Assembly: GCA_021229015.1 (NCBI GenBank)
Contig: CM037777.1
Location: 54,761,089-54,825,088 of the forward strand
Length of the DNA: 64,000 bases
Direction: 5' to 3'
From: Solen grandis
Taxonomy: Eukaryota > Mollusca > Bivalvia > Adapedonta > Solenidae
Below the pieces are notes generated by a model. It made no database searches, was not told where the DNA came from, and saw only the letters and a list, made by a program, of their open reading frames with translations. Each line of letters opens with the position of its first letter. Positions within the stretch are counted from its first letter, which is position 1. This document shows, in pieces, positions 24,772 to 36,720 of this stretch. The translations under genes were made by a program, and so were the position numbers.

Positions 24772-25912
24772 GTTCAAACAAAGGCGCTAATAGCGCTGAG
24801 AGAACAGTGGTGTCGCATTTCTTTTGTATATCAAAGTAATAATAATAAACTGGGTTCACATTTTCAAGAAATTGAGAAGAAAAAAAACAAAAAAAAAAAA
24901 AAAAACGCTTCAACTTTGCGTTAACAAGGTCATTACAAGAAATTGAAGATAAATGCACCATTTGTTTCAACGGATTGTTAACAATTAGCAAATCGCCACT
25001 GTTACTCTCCCTATTTCTATAACCTACAGTTTATAAGATTTATATCAAATATTCATGAAACAAGTCTAAAAGAAGAATCATTCAGATTTTCAATATTAGT
25101 TTTGTATCTTGCAAAATCTTCGGTTATATAAGATACTGAGAGTACAAATCAAAAGCGTTGATAGCGCTGAGAGAACAGTGTTGTCGCATGGCTTTTGTTT
25201 ATCAGGGCCAATTTAATAAACTGGGGTCAAATTTTCAAGCAATTAACAAAAAAAACTTTGCGTTAACAAGGTCATTACATTACAAGAAATTAAAGATGGA
25301 TGAACGCTCAATTGACGTCCGAGAGAAAAGGCGCCAAACGTAACGTCACCTTTTGACGTTAGTTTGTATGACGTTGACGTCGTCCATAGCAATAACAATA
25401 TGGCGACTATTCAAACGTCTATAATGTAGAACTTGCTAAAATTTCATTTTTTTTTCTTGAGGAAGGCATACGTTTGCCGAAATATTGAGTTAGAGTGAAT
25501 TTAATTATTTATTATATATAGAGTTGGTTTTTAGAATTAAATCAAAGCTCTGATGGCAATGAAGTTGTGTGTGTTTAAGTGGAAGAGGGTTTAACGAGCT
25601 GCAAACTTAGATTTGCCAGATACTTAACTTATATTAAAATCATAAACGATTGTTCTTTTTCTTGGATTTGTTTCCTTTTGATTTAGATATGCATATTTGA
25701 TATAAATCTTATAAACTGTAAGTTATAGAAATAGGGAGTGTAACAGTTGCGACTTGCTGATTGTTAACAGTCCGTTGAAACAAATAGTGGAAACAATATG
25801 GCGACTTTTCAAACGTCTATAATGTAGAACTTGCTAAAAATTCATGTTTTTTTTTCTTATGAAAGGCATACTTTTGCCGAAATATTGAGTAAGAGTGAAT
25901 CTAATTATTTAT
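24772..25912. repeat. Composite of interleaved direct and inverted repeats
   Basis: Segment A (24772-24945) recurs directly at 25150-25290 (shared GAGAGAACAGTG, TGTCGCAT, TTTGCGTTAACAAGGTCATT). Segment I (24957-25052) recurs inverted at 25693-25789 (shared ATATTTGATATAAATCTTAT and TAGAAATAGGGAGTGTAACA). Segment D (25394-25510) recurs directly at 25792-25912 (AACAATATGGCGACT, CAAACGTCTATAATGTAGAA). The A copies encode similar open readings (ALIALREQ..R..FVYQ...NKLGS.FQ). Confidence 0.6.
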
Positions 25913-28227
25913 TGTATTATTTCCCTCCGGAAAATCAATATATTTATCACAACTATATTGTATGGCGGCGTACGGAGTCATTCTAAAGATGTGTAAATAA
26001 CTGTTTAATGCTTTCACTGGATATATTATTGTTTTTAAATGCTATCGTATTATGGTAATTATTTTACATGCAACATATAATTTTCATTGTTAAAGTATTA
26101 TTATATAATCATTCGCCATATGATAATCACTTATTTAAAGGCCCATCATGCTTCAAAAAAGCTGTGTATATTTTTCGGACAGAAAAGCAAACTGTGTGCT
26201 TCAGACTTGTTACGAGATGTAACCTGTACATACTCATTGTCGACAATCGACAAGGTCACTACAATGCATTGTTTACAAAAATAACCAATTTCCATATTCC
26301 TCCTATCCTCGTCAATTTTCCATAGACATTCCGTATGACTCCGTTAACTTATCACGAGTGTATAAATTGATGACGTAGCAGATTAACAAATTGTGATTCG
26401 ACGACGGTTTTTTAAATTCAAAATATCTTCGATTACAGACCGTCTTCGGGAATACTCGCCAATGCAAAATGTAAACAATGAGAGTAGTTTGACATCCATT
26501 CAAAATACTTAATTGCGTAATTTGATCAACATTTTCAATGTGTTTAACTGTTATTTTACAGCAGATATTTGCACATTATATACCATTTGTGTCAGTCTAC
26601 AATATGTCAATGTTATTTTATATTTCCTTTTTTCATGAAAATTGAATCATAATGAAATATAATGGACCTGAAAGTAAAAATAAGAAACAGTACATGTGTT
26701 TATCATTTTTATTTCAAACAGTCGGTTGGACATTTCATACGGTCGTCATCAGGAATTGTTGTTTGTTTTTTTTAGGTCCTAGCTTTCAATTATTGTCTGG
26801 AACAAAACATAACACAAATTAAAAAAAGATTGACAAAATGTTAAATTGGAACATTTGTAACAATTTGGAAGCCAGAATTTATAACAAAGATATGCGTTGC
26901 AATTTCATGAACGGATTAAAGATGGGGGAGTGGAAGCGTTAATCCAGAACATATAATCTTTAGATGTGACATGCAGTTCGCTGAGCCTTCTTCTTCCAAG
27001 TACTCGGTAAATTTCGGAAATTTTAGATAGTACGTTCCCCGCCCCATCCCAAAATCCTGTATCCGCGCCTGAATTTCTATGACATCGATCAAACTCAACC
27101 CTGTTTTTAAAATACAAAAAGTGAGATAATCTGAGGCCTGATGGGGGAACATAACATGCTCAGATAATCAAAAGACTCGGTTAACTGAGAACCTTTTTCT
27201 TCTTGAGCTTATCGTTTTCCTGCAATGGGACTGGGGATATACCTTGAAATATGCATGATACTCGGAAATCGCCCCTCGGAAAATCGCAGCCATACTGTAT
27301 CCATGTCAGCAAATTGAGCTTACAGGTACAAAATTGATGGTGAAATATCCAAGTGTAACTGTGATATTATCGCTAGTGTGCTTCTTGTTACATTTTTAAG
27401 TACTTGAATTAATTGAAGATTGGTATCCAAAAGTTTGAATCAGGTACAAAGTGTGCTTAGGTCGCAATTCCATTAGTCTTGCATAGCGTTAAATATGCTT
27501 ATATATTGTTAAAATCGTATCCCTAATGAAATACATATACAAAAATAGTTCATGCCTTGACATATGTTATTAGTAAGGTAAAAATATTTATGTATTTATT
27601 TGCTGAAAATCTTGTAAAACATCACAGATTGGATATATTCCGACCTTTTTTTAAAGTAATCCATCCACTTTTAAATTATGACCATGGTCCATCAAGTGAT
27701 CCTGGGAATTTTATAGGAAACGCAAGTCTCTATTAACTTTGAGCAAATTATCCTATAATTCTAAGTCAATAGATGCTTGCATCTGCATTGAAGCCTTTTT
27801 AGGCAAATGACCATAATTATAATTTAATAATGGTTATATTACCTTAATATTTCAAGCATTACATGACGTTATGTATTGTTAATTAAATTCGAGTCTGATG
27901 CCAAACAATAAATGAACGAATGTTCTTTCGACTCGACCAGTATAAGTTATTCAATTAGACACTTGCCTAAATAAATGCATGTATACTAATTAAAAAAATA
28001 CATTACCAGACCTCGTAAGGAATGGATCTCTAAACTTTCCGAATAGTGTGATTTGAAAAAATATCTCTTTCATAATATTCGTTATTTCAATAGGGACATG
28101 AACTCTCAGTATTTCCCTTTCATACCTGCACATGTAGTTTGAAATCACCAGATTAAATATACTCAGTCAAAATAAATGTGCAAAGAACTTAGACAACCAT
28201 GAACGAAAATCCATATTTTACACGTAC

Positions 28228-28370
28228 TGTTGAACCTTTATTAAGCGGTCAACCTGCATTTAGCGGTCAGTTTCAATATTACCTTCAATTAGAGGTTCTT
28301 TCTGTTAAACGGCCACTTTATATTGTTCCTTTGACTGGCCGCTTAGGACAAGTTTGACCGTATACATGTA
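28228..28370 (+). repeat. MITE-like dispersed repeat (related copy at 1381-1555)
   Basis: Both copies contain the blocks TTTAGCGGTCA, GTTAA(G/A)CGGCCA, TTGTTCC and CTGACTG(A/G)CCGCTTA(A/G)GACA, and end in a CAAACTTGT- or AAACCTGT-like inverse of the ACAGTTGAA start. The pair suggests a short TIR element present in both intron and intergenic DNA. Confidence 0.5.
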
Positions 28371-28664
28371 TAGTATCAAATGAAATGTCAATTTAATGAG
28401 ACATACGAGTGCAACCGGGTGGAATAAAAGCAAAGGGACTGGGATTATACATTGACACTATGCCGCTATGCCGAAAATTTGACTAAAACTTGGTCGATAG
28501 GTCAAATCCCCCCCCCCCCCCCCAAAAAAAAAAATAGAAAAACAAAGTCATGCACAACTTTTTGACTACATGCTTGATTTAAAATTTGAGAGGTGATAAT
28601 ATTAATAAATAATAATACGTTATTTGTATTGTTACATACGAGCCGTAGATCAATAATTTGATAC

Positions 28665-28836
28665 CTTGGCTTCCTTCAGTGCACTTAGAGGGAGATATTC
28701 TCCCGGTGGTCCTGTGTAGAGGACCGCAATCGACACGTAGGTAAAAAGATTTTCCCGCCAATCTCCGATACATGACTGATGCTGGAACGTTGTATCGGCG
28801 CTTACCAACACACAGTTGAACATGTTACGTATCATT
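28665..28836 (-). CDS. Candidate orphan exon
   Basis: On the minus strand, TTTTTTTGTTTCAG precedes an open reading of 57 codons that ends at AAG|GTATCA. The peptide includes CIGDWRENLFTYVSIAVLYT and GPPGEYLPLSALKEAK, which looks protein-like rather than random, but I cannot name it. A second donor (GTAAGC) 31 nt into the exon is also possible. It lies 1.7 kb downstream of the small secreted gene on the same strand, but its phase does not join to the last visible exon of that gene. Confidence 0.3.
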
Positions 28837-28920
28837 CTGAAACAAAAAAATGATATTATTTATGAAGAATATGTTTATTGTTTACATTTTGTTACGTTGG
28901 CTGGAATAAATAGTTTCCGT

Positions 28921-29075
28921 GTGATGTCATAGGCACTGATAAGACACCTTTTAGCATAAATTAATGTGATGTCATGGGCACCTTTTAAAGTCACCTTTAG
29001 GGGCAAAAGTTAATGTGATGTTATAGGCACGGATATGACACTTTTTGGCGGCCATCTTTAGAGGCTTTATTTAAT
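28921..29075 (+). repeat. Three degenerate ~55-bp tandem units
   Basis: The core GTGATGTCATAGGCACTGAT recurs as GTGATGTCATGGGCACC and GTGATGTTATAGGCACGGAT, each followed by ACACC-TTT or CACTTTTTGGCGGC and then AAATTAATGT- or AAAGTTAATGT-like sequence. Confidence 0.55.
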
Positions 29076-29459
29076 GCAAGTCAAACGTTGAGAATATTTG
29101 CTGTTTTAAAATCACCACTGCTTATCTTGCAGTCTTACTTACAGAAATTTATGTCAAATTGAGCAGATTGATTATAAATTAATCATTTTAAATATGAAAT
29201 TAATATTTGATGCATTTTAAAACAAAAACTTTATTTAATTTTTTTTTATACATAAAAGAAATATTTCATGCCAAAAATATGAATTTCAAGAGCTTTTTAA
29301 TGGTGTATACAATTGGATTTTTGAAAGAAAATGAAATTTCTGCTTCTATGTAATTCATATAAAAATCCCCTGAATTTACCACTCGAGATGGCCGCCAAAA
29401 ATAGGGATAGTCACTGATGTGGAAACTATATATACAAGTCTATGCAACATTTAGATTAA

Positions 29460-29499
29460 CACATTAACATATTCATCATCATATTCATCATCATCATCA

Positions 29500-29530
<31 letters not shown>

Positions 29531-30250
29531 TTCCTTCATGGGGTGGGGTGCTACGTAACCGTGTAGATATAGTCACTGACCAATTATCATTTATCTCCTC
29601 ACTACTGTGGGTTTCGATCTTGCTACTCAATATTTGTATCAGAATTTGCATTACTCCACCGAAAGGGCTTGAACTCAGGTCCGATGTATAAAAATCTAGA
29701 ATTGGTGTATAACGACATTTTTTATCAATTTCAATGAAACCAATCACATATACATGTATATTTAAAAAAAATGTTTTAAAAGCCGTCTGTTTAAAGTCAA
29801 CTTATTTACAGTAAACTTGTTTCCCATAAAGGCGGGTTCTCATTGCCAATCAAGACCAATAAAGCGGGACTGGCTACCCAACTTATCACTCCAGCTTTCT
29901 ATCCGAACATAGTGTGGAGTAGTTGAGCGCCCAAGAAGCGATAAAGAAATGATTGGGTATTAACCGAGAAACAAACAATTGCGTTTAGATTCAGTATTTT
30001 AGTGATTTTTTTACCATTACGAGCCCAATCAACTATATATATAGGTATAGGTATTATGACTTTATTCATCAAAAAATTGATATGTAGATAAATTAAACAA
30101 ATATAATACTCAACTCTTCATATGAAGCTATCATCGTTTCGACGCTAGAGTGTTTCTGGGGGTTAAACCGGCTAACCTCTGCAATTGTGCACGACATTAT
30201 ATTTGGAATCAAACCTTTTTCCAAGCAACTAACTGACAACGGCGTTGTAA
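29460..30250. other. Stretch without gene; (CAT)n/(TTA)n microsatellite at 29468-29531
   Basis: The microsatellite is followed by AT-rich unique-looking sequence. A tRNA-like GGGTTTCGATC occurs at 29608 without a matching A box. No coding signal. Confidence 0.5.
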
Positions 30251-30563
30251 TGTTGGCAGCATCTAGATAATTTATTAATTAATTCGGTAATTAATTTATT
30301 TATTGATTATAAATAATTAAACTAAACCTAATAATGATTAACTGAATACAATTAATTAAAGTAAATTTTGATTAATTGAACATATATAATAATCAAATCA
30401 ACATTTTTTGGTATTTGGTAAATTAATTCTATGATAAGTAAAATTTGTAAGAATGAAAGAAGGAGGTCAATTTGAATAACTTGGTCATCAGTATAGATAA
30501 GTTGCCAAGTAGATTGTACGTTAGTCTTCTTATTCCATATAACTGATGCCCGTTTACATATTG

Positions 30564-31238
30564 TCATCGAATAAAAATACATCTTATGCAAAATTTCATA
30601 CATGCTTTCATCCAGTCAAAGACTCCGTCGCTACAAAAAGCAAATTGTTTTTCGATGGCCGTTTTCACAGCATTCGCAAAAGGACAGTTTCCAACAATGT
30701 CTTCCAGGCACCTCTTGTATCCTTCCTGATGGCTGCAAATATAAAAGGCTTAAAACAACGATAGCAAGACATGGTGTCATGGAATAATTGAAATTTTTTT
30801 TTAAAGTTTTTAAGATTTTCCAGTGTATTGTCAATAATTCCATGTATTGCAATGCAGCATTGATCTGCTAGCTGAGATGACAAAGGCAATACACACTCAG
30901 TGTATAAAATACGTTGAAAGTATGTATACGATGGTTGCCGCAGATGTTCGAGGACTTTTCTCGTTTCTTTAAATTTTTAAATATAAAAATCATTCAATAT
31001 ACTGAATCACCATACTGAAAAATTGTAAAGACACATTAAATAGGTATTTATTTATATTATTAAGACTCAAAACTATTAAGAATTCAAAACTGTATTCAGC
31101 TGTAACATAAAATATAATGTTCCTTCCTACATACACATTTCCATGTGTAAAACAAAAAATCACGAACATGTACACAGCACAAACAAGCATTTAACACCGC
31201 AAGCCCGCCAACATCAATCCACACACACTCACACACAC

Positions 31239-31277
<39 letters not shown>

Positions 31278-34200
31278 CGCGCACAGAGCGAGAGAGACTA
31301 AATTTAATGACATAATGCAATTCACATAGTATACATGTACTTTATAAAAGCTAATAGAGCATGATGGAGATACATGTCCTACACAAAGCCAAAATATCTT
31401 AAGCAAGGTATATACGAAAATTTTAAGTCATGAAACAAGTAAGTATCCTAATCTTAAAACTTTGTGACAATGTGTTTTATCTTAGCTTCTTTTATGGCTG
31501 ATAAAGACCAAGTACGTGTAGGTCAGAAATTACGGTCTTTGAAATCGAAATATGACAGATTTTACGTTGTTTACACTCTAGCAGCCGCATTTATGAAATC
31601 AAGCCTATTTTACTCTATGGGTCTGGAGTTTTTTGGTTTTTCAAAGCAATACTTGTTCGAAAGATTTCATTAAATATGTTCTTGGCGTAAAGTAGTACCC
31701 AAAATGATTTCACTCAACTAGCTGTCTAGATTTCTATTCTATTGGTGTAATTAAGGTCCCTGTTATGTTTCCGCTACATTTCGGACCTCATAGCCTTTCA
31801 CAGAGATAACCAAGGTTTTCTGCTTTTTCATTAGGGTACCTTGGCTATCTTGGTAGAGGATAAATGGTCCGAAATGTAGCCGAACCGTTACAGGTATCTT
31901 ACCTTAATATGAAACAATACTGGCTTAAGAAAAACATTAATATATTAACATAATATATAGGGTTATGTTAGAAGATTTGGAAAGATACCCATCTAAACAA
32001 TGCTGGGCAACGCTTGTTAAAATATTCTTAGCAGATTAGGTTTTTTGGAAGTATGGATATCGCAAAATGTAGATAGTAGTATGTCGTTAGTAGTTGTTAT
32101 GTCATTGTTGAAACAGAGAGTACGCGATAATTTCAAACAAAATGTAGAAAGCAGAATAAATGATTTATAATAGCATCTTTTTATAGGAATATATTTAATT
32201 TGAATTACAAGGAATATATTTAATTTGAATTACAGCATTATTTTAAGTGTATTAATATTGCAAAATATGGAATAGCATTTAGTAAATTAAGATTATAATC
32301 ACGTATATTTAACATAGAATCATGGGAGATGGTCTAGACCATAGATATCAGAAAGATTTTGTCCATTACGTAACATTTTAGAAAATTAATATATCACTTC
32401 ATATTTGAATGTTCAAACTACTCTAGAATAAGACAAATGTATATTCCCAGATTCTATCGAATATTATCAAATAACGTTTATAACTATCGAACTATTTATT
32501 TATGCATGTATTAATTTGCAAATTGATCATGGACTAGTTCAATACATTTTATTTGTATTTCGCTCTGTATTATAAATGTATTGATAATGATTTTGAAAAC
32601 TTGAAATTTGATGGACCATGACTACAAGTGGATGATGGAATGATTACCTTAATGTTTTTATAAATCCTATATGTTCTGAAACATTTAATTTCCAAACTGA
32701 TGATTGGGAACAAATATCTACGTTTTTGGTAGTTTTATCAAACTCAAGTAATGAAATACGGAGGATAATTATATATTCTTATATGTGAGATACCCCCCCC
32801 CAACCCACCCCACCACACACACAAAAAAACAACAACAACAAAAAACATAAAAATAATAATAAAAAATAAAAAAAATAACATAACATAATAAGTGATTTAC
32901 TTTTTATAATATTAATAAAACACACATACTTGCAAGCGTAAACTGATTTCGCAATTACATTGTTTGCGAAAATATAATCGCTCTGCATCAACTCAAGAAT
33001 CTCCTGTTGTTGATTTGGAAGGCATTCTTGAGAAACAGCATCTTGAAGATCTTGATAAGTGTGGATAGGACATTGAGGCGCCAGTGCTCTCCCAAATACA
33101 TCCGGTAATAGTGGAATGGCCCCAGTCACACCAAGGATGGCAAGGACCGCTACAGCTCCAGTTACTGAAATATTAAATTATATAATCTCATTAATCTAGT
33201 AAATATGAGATTGAATTATTTATACATTTGTGAAAAAGCGTTTGACCCACTAACTGACCAACCGACCGACCAATTAAATATGAAATAATAAGTAAATAAA
33301 TAAATCAAGTCATGATTTGATAAAACTGACACGGCAGTGTTTTTGATTTACATACGAGATACTCAAAATTACATCTAAATATACATAATGAATTGAAACT
33401 TTTGTATAAAAAAGCGATATAACAGTATAACGGAACCGAATGCAATACATCTATGTTTGTTATATACGACAGAAGAAGTTATCATCCTTGTAGCCTGGGG
33501 ATTCATAAATATGTGGAATTGGTATCATGATATTTTACCTTCTATAGGAAAAGTCGAATATATTTTATAATATCATATAAATATATAGTAATTTTATATG
33601 CATATTATTAACTTTATATATAATAGTTGGTAAATGAGTTAATCATTTTGAGACTATATATACTGCAAGACCCTTTTATCTGAGTCGTAAAAATGGTACT
33701 GGTATAGCTCCCTTGCTCTGCTCAGCATAAAAGGGTAGTTCCAGGACTGATTGGCCCGGTGTCAGGATAATGTGACTGGATGTGTTATCATGCCACATGT
33801 CTACGGCGTGATACCGCAGTGTGGCAGCACTATATCAGTCTTAAGTAGACATCGTCTCCAAATGACCGAAATACTGTTGGTGGGACGTTAAACCCAACAA
33901 ACAAACCTATTATTGGAGAGTACCTTTTATCGTGGTTATCCAATAACAGACGTGTTTAGGGCCTAAAATAGTTTACCCCTAAAAAATAAAGAATCAGAAA
34001 ATTTATCAAATTTATTTTGCAGTTGAAGGGAAATGTTGATGGAAATTTTACAAAAAAATCATGTTTTGCCATTGCATTCGAGAAAAAAATACTATCTACC
34101 ACGATAATTGGGTACCTTGAGACAATAAAAATAGCGGCAGCCCCCTATGTCATTTTTAAAGGGTTTAAGAAAATACATTTTTATTTTCTGCACTTGTTTG

Positions 34201-34423
34201 CATTTAACTATCATTTATATTTAATCATCCTATATTCTTCCTTGATATAATTTATAGTTCAATTCTTAATTTAGCTATTGAAAGACTTAGACCCACGATA
34301 ATATATCCCAACATATATATAATGCGATTAAATTTATGTAAATGTTTTCAAGCAAGGGTAAATAAAAGAACAACAGCACAGAAAATATAGGTATTATTAA
34401 TACTCACAAATCACGGAAGCCAT
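30564..34423 (-). CDS. Small secreted cysteine-rich protein, three exons
   Basis: Exon 1 34423-34408 (ATG, 5 codons + 1 nt, donor GTGAGT), exon 2 33164-32930 (acceptor AATATTTCAG, donor GTATGT), exon 3 30732-30564 (acceptor TATTTGCAG, stop TGA 30566-30564). Phases match at both joins and give 139 residues. The N-terminus, MASVILTGAVAVLAILGVTG, is a clear signal peptide, with likely cleavage before or after the next Ala; the mature part has about nine Cys (QCPIH, QECLP, VYAC, YKRC, GNCP, FAFC, KACMKFC, RC). I do not recognise the family; a secreted or defence-type role would be a guess. A good internal donor in exon 3 (GCAT|GTATGA) leaves open a longer form with a further exon, which would drop the last three Cys. 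Intron 1 holds a SINE. Confidence 0.7.
31205..31290. repeat. (CA)n / (TG)n / (CG)n compound microsatellite
   Basis: CACACACTCACACACACATA followed by TATATGTG, a (TG)n run and a GCGCGCGCGC run at about 31268-31282. The alternation of purine and pyrimidine over some 60 bases is Z-DNA-prone. It is intergenic or in the 30733-32929 intron of the secreted gene. Open frames through it are artefacts. Confidence 0.9.
31749..31916. mobile_element. MITE with ~40-bp imperfect terminal inverted repeats (partial copy at 5462-5572)
   Basis: Left end ATTAAGGTCCCTGTTATG then CCGCTACATTTCGGACC; the right end is its inverted match, GGTCCGAAATGTAGCCG to ACCTTAAT. The middle (CTCATAGCCTTTCACAGAGA, CATTAGGGTACCTTGG) also occurs at 5462-5572, inside a decarboxylase intron, where the right end is worn away. 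Confidence 0.65.
33684..33905 (+). mobile_element. tRNA-derived SINE, headless
   Basis: Body and complete tail (TGTTGGTGGGACGTTAAACC then CAACAAACAAAC) without the tRNA-like head. It lies in intron 1 of the minus-strand secreted protein gene. Confidence 0.75.
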
Positions 34424-34513
34424 GTTGAAACACTGTTGTCGAGCTGATCAACAAGTTTAACGTCTAGGCACAAGTTTGTTTCAGCAATACTACCAACTGC
34501 CTCGAACGCTTGA

Positions 34514-34519
34514 TTTATA
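34514..34519 (-). promoter_or_regulatory. Candidate TATA box of the secreted protein gene
   Basis: TATAAA on the minus strand, about 92 bases upstream of the ATG at 34423. This would place a start site near 34485 and a 5' leader of roughly 60 bases. It is the only clear TATA element between the ATG and the mariner insertion. Confidence 0.35.
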
Positions 34520-34788
34520 TTCGCAGTAACGCCAAAAAAAAAAAAGAAAAAAAAAGAAACAAGCATTTTCCCGGCCCAAATGTTTCTCAAAAGTTATTGG
34601 ACAATAAAGATTATTTAAACAATCATTCTGGGCTGTCAGATGTAATGGCATTTGCGCCTCCCCTGGTATCACTGAAGATGAAAGAGATGTTATTCAGGGG
34701 ATAAAAATATAATAATGACACTTAATGGCATATAATTTAAATGTCGCTTTGGTATTCATTCTAAAACGTTAATACTCATACTTATATA

Positions 34789-35449
34789 CGAGGGCGAGTC
34801 AATAAATAACCAGCCTATGACATCTCCGATCAACCGAGACATCCACGATTTTCACGCATTGTTTCAATACATGTACTATATCTGTGTACAAAACTACACA
34901 TGTATACGGTCATTTGTTTGTCAGATATTGAATGTCAAACATGGCTAGTGATGTAAAAGCAAGCTTTATTTTGTTGGACATTTTACCCAAGAGAAGTACA
35001 ATAACCGGAGCATACTATGCAAACTTGCTAGACCAGCTGAAAAACGCCATCCGCGAGAAACGCCGTGGTAAACTCTCCAAAGGTGTTTTGCTGCCGCAGG
35101 ACAATGCAAGAGTCCACACTTGTAAAGTTGCAATGGATGCTGTGGAGCGAAATGGGTATGAATTAATACCGCACCCTGCCTACTCACCAGACCTGGCTCC
35201 TAGCGACTTCTTCCTTTTTCCAAATTTGAAAGGATATATGTGGACATCATTTCCGGTCTGACGAAGAAGTCGTGGTGGCAGTTGAGGAGTGGTTCCATGG
35301 AAAGGACCCTGACTTCTTCACTTCTGGGCTGATGGCACTTGAACACCGTTGGTCCAATTGCATAGCGCTGGAGGGAAATTATATTGAAAAAGAAGAGGTT
35401 GATTTCAACCCGAAATAGGTTAGGCTGGTTATTTATTGACTCGCCCTCG
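34789..35449 (+). mobile_element. Internally deleted mariner-type element with perfect 29-bp TIRs
   Basis: Terminal repeats 34789-34817 and 35421-35449 are exact inverted copies of 29 bp starting CGAGGGCGAGTCAATAAATA, flanked by TA on both sides (34787-34788 and 35450-35451), the mariner target duplication. Perfect ends suggest a recent insertion. The 661-bp element keeps the transposase start and the C-terminal half, with the middle deleted. Confidence 0.9.
34932..35418 (+). pseudogene. Truncated mariner (DD34D) transposase
   Basis: ATG at 34932 opens MSNMASDVKASF, then jumps to the C-terminal catalytic region: ILLDILPKRSTITGAYY, the second Asp in LLPQDNARVHT and the third in YSPDLAPSDFFLFP. 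I count 34 residues between these two Asp, the DD34D signature. The first catalytic Asp and the whole DNA-binding region are deleted. A frame change near 35240 moves the coding sequence to another frame (GHHFRSDEEV, then EHRWSNCIALEGNYIEKEE), ending at TAG 35416-35418. It cannot encode an active transposase, but the ends could be mobilised in trans. Confidence 0.85.
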
Positions 35450-36232
35450 TATAATTAGGTGTCTCTTGAGGACATTTCAGCGGGTTACTACTGATTTTTG
35501 TTTTGGTAAAAAAGAAAAGAAGAAAAGGAAATTCAAATTTATTTTCAGTACAATGTTAAAGGAAACCCCAGTTTTATGAATTATGTCTTACTAAAAGATT
35601 TTTTGCTAAATGCTGAGGGTCTACAGATCCACATTATAGTGTATAGTTTTCATGCAAATTTGGCTAAATTTCCAATAAAAAAGGAGTTTTAGTGAAAACA
35701 AAAACAAAAACAAAACATAAAACAAACAAACAAACGTGGTGATTTATACATTTTTACTTTTTTAGAAAGCATTTATATCAGAGGATTGAATCTGAGAAAA
35801 TAAAGAAAATCTGTTCGTTGAAATTTTTAAACAAGAAAATATATATAAAATCACATAGCTTTTGAGTAGTTTTTGATTACATTATAGTCCAGACACAATG
35901 GCGAATTTTGCTCGTTTTGTATTTTCCATGTATGTTTGACAGTATTTCACCTGTAACTTATAAAACACATAATAAGTTAAAAATTGTGATAAAATATTCT
36001 GAACAGATTACTTTAATATGTATTATAGTATTTAGAATGCAGTCTTTCTATTTTTTAATGCTTTGATTTTTTTCCAACAAATTTTAGCAAATAGTGGCGT
36101 TTTACCAAAAGCTAAATCTCTAAAACGAGTATGGTGACCCCTGTTTTAATTCAAATATCTTTTAGTTATATTCTAAAGTACTTATGTGCATTTATTTTAG
36201 AAAAATATGTCCGTTAGGAAAAAAACACTGCA
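35450..36232. other. AT-rich end of the left contig, no gene seen
   Basis: No exon of TAF1 or of any recognisable gene on either strand up to the gap. Confidence 0.6.
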
Positions 36233-36332
36233 NNNNNNNNNNNNNNNNNNNNNNNNNNNNNNNNNNNNNNNNNNNNNNNNNNNNNNNNNNNNNNNNNNNN
36301 NNNNNNNNNNNNNNNNNNNNNNNNNNNNNNNN
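36233..36332. other. Assembly gap of exactly 100 N
   Basis: A 100-base N run is a conventional scaffold gap of unknown size. The missing 5' half of TAF1 should lie in it or on an unplaced contig: the 580 bases to its right hold no earlier TAF1 exon and neither does the left side. Confidence 0.95.
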
Positions 36333-36720
36333 TATTTAAATATATGCACTTAGCCTAGTTTTGCTCTCACATCTCGAAATGTAAATGTGAATATTACCTT
36401 AGAATTTGAAATCTTAGATATCTTAAAACTAGGTGGTTAGGGGTTTTGACATTTCAAAGCCATCGAAAACTGTGCTGGTATCCCTCCTTTGCGTATCACT
36501 CCGTGTTTAACTCTGTAAAATCATTGATTTTCATTGACACTAAATATCATTCATTATATACTAATGGGAATTTCTTGGGTACATTTATTTGTTGATTCAA
36601 GTTCTAGAAAACTCAAGGTCTATGAAATGAACGGTTTTCATGGGCTTAGATATTCATGGATAAAACCCTCCATGAAATCAATGAAAATTAGTGTCCCACA
36701 AAAATAATTGATTTCTAAGT

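Larger units (their letters stand above)
22207..28664. other. Repeat-rich intergenic or intronic stretch
   Basis: No secure exon. A possible minus-strand acceptor (CCCATTGCAG) followed by a short open ENDKLKKKK reading lies at 27223-27190 but has no good donor. The stretch holds a (CT)n run at 22456-22488, a pair of direct repeats (22935-23270 and 23757-24110), the complex repeat at 24772-25912, and an MITE-like copy at 28228-28370. Confidence 0.45.

Noticed and set aside
26905..27152. Minus-strand open frames with GADTGFWDGAGN
   Set aside because: This type of reading recurs in invertebrate repeats; no splice signals or domain support a gene.
31096..31406. Open frames rich in His/Thr or Cys/Val
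   Set aside because: They run through the (CA)n/(CG)n microsatellite.
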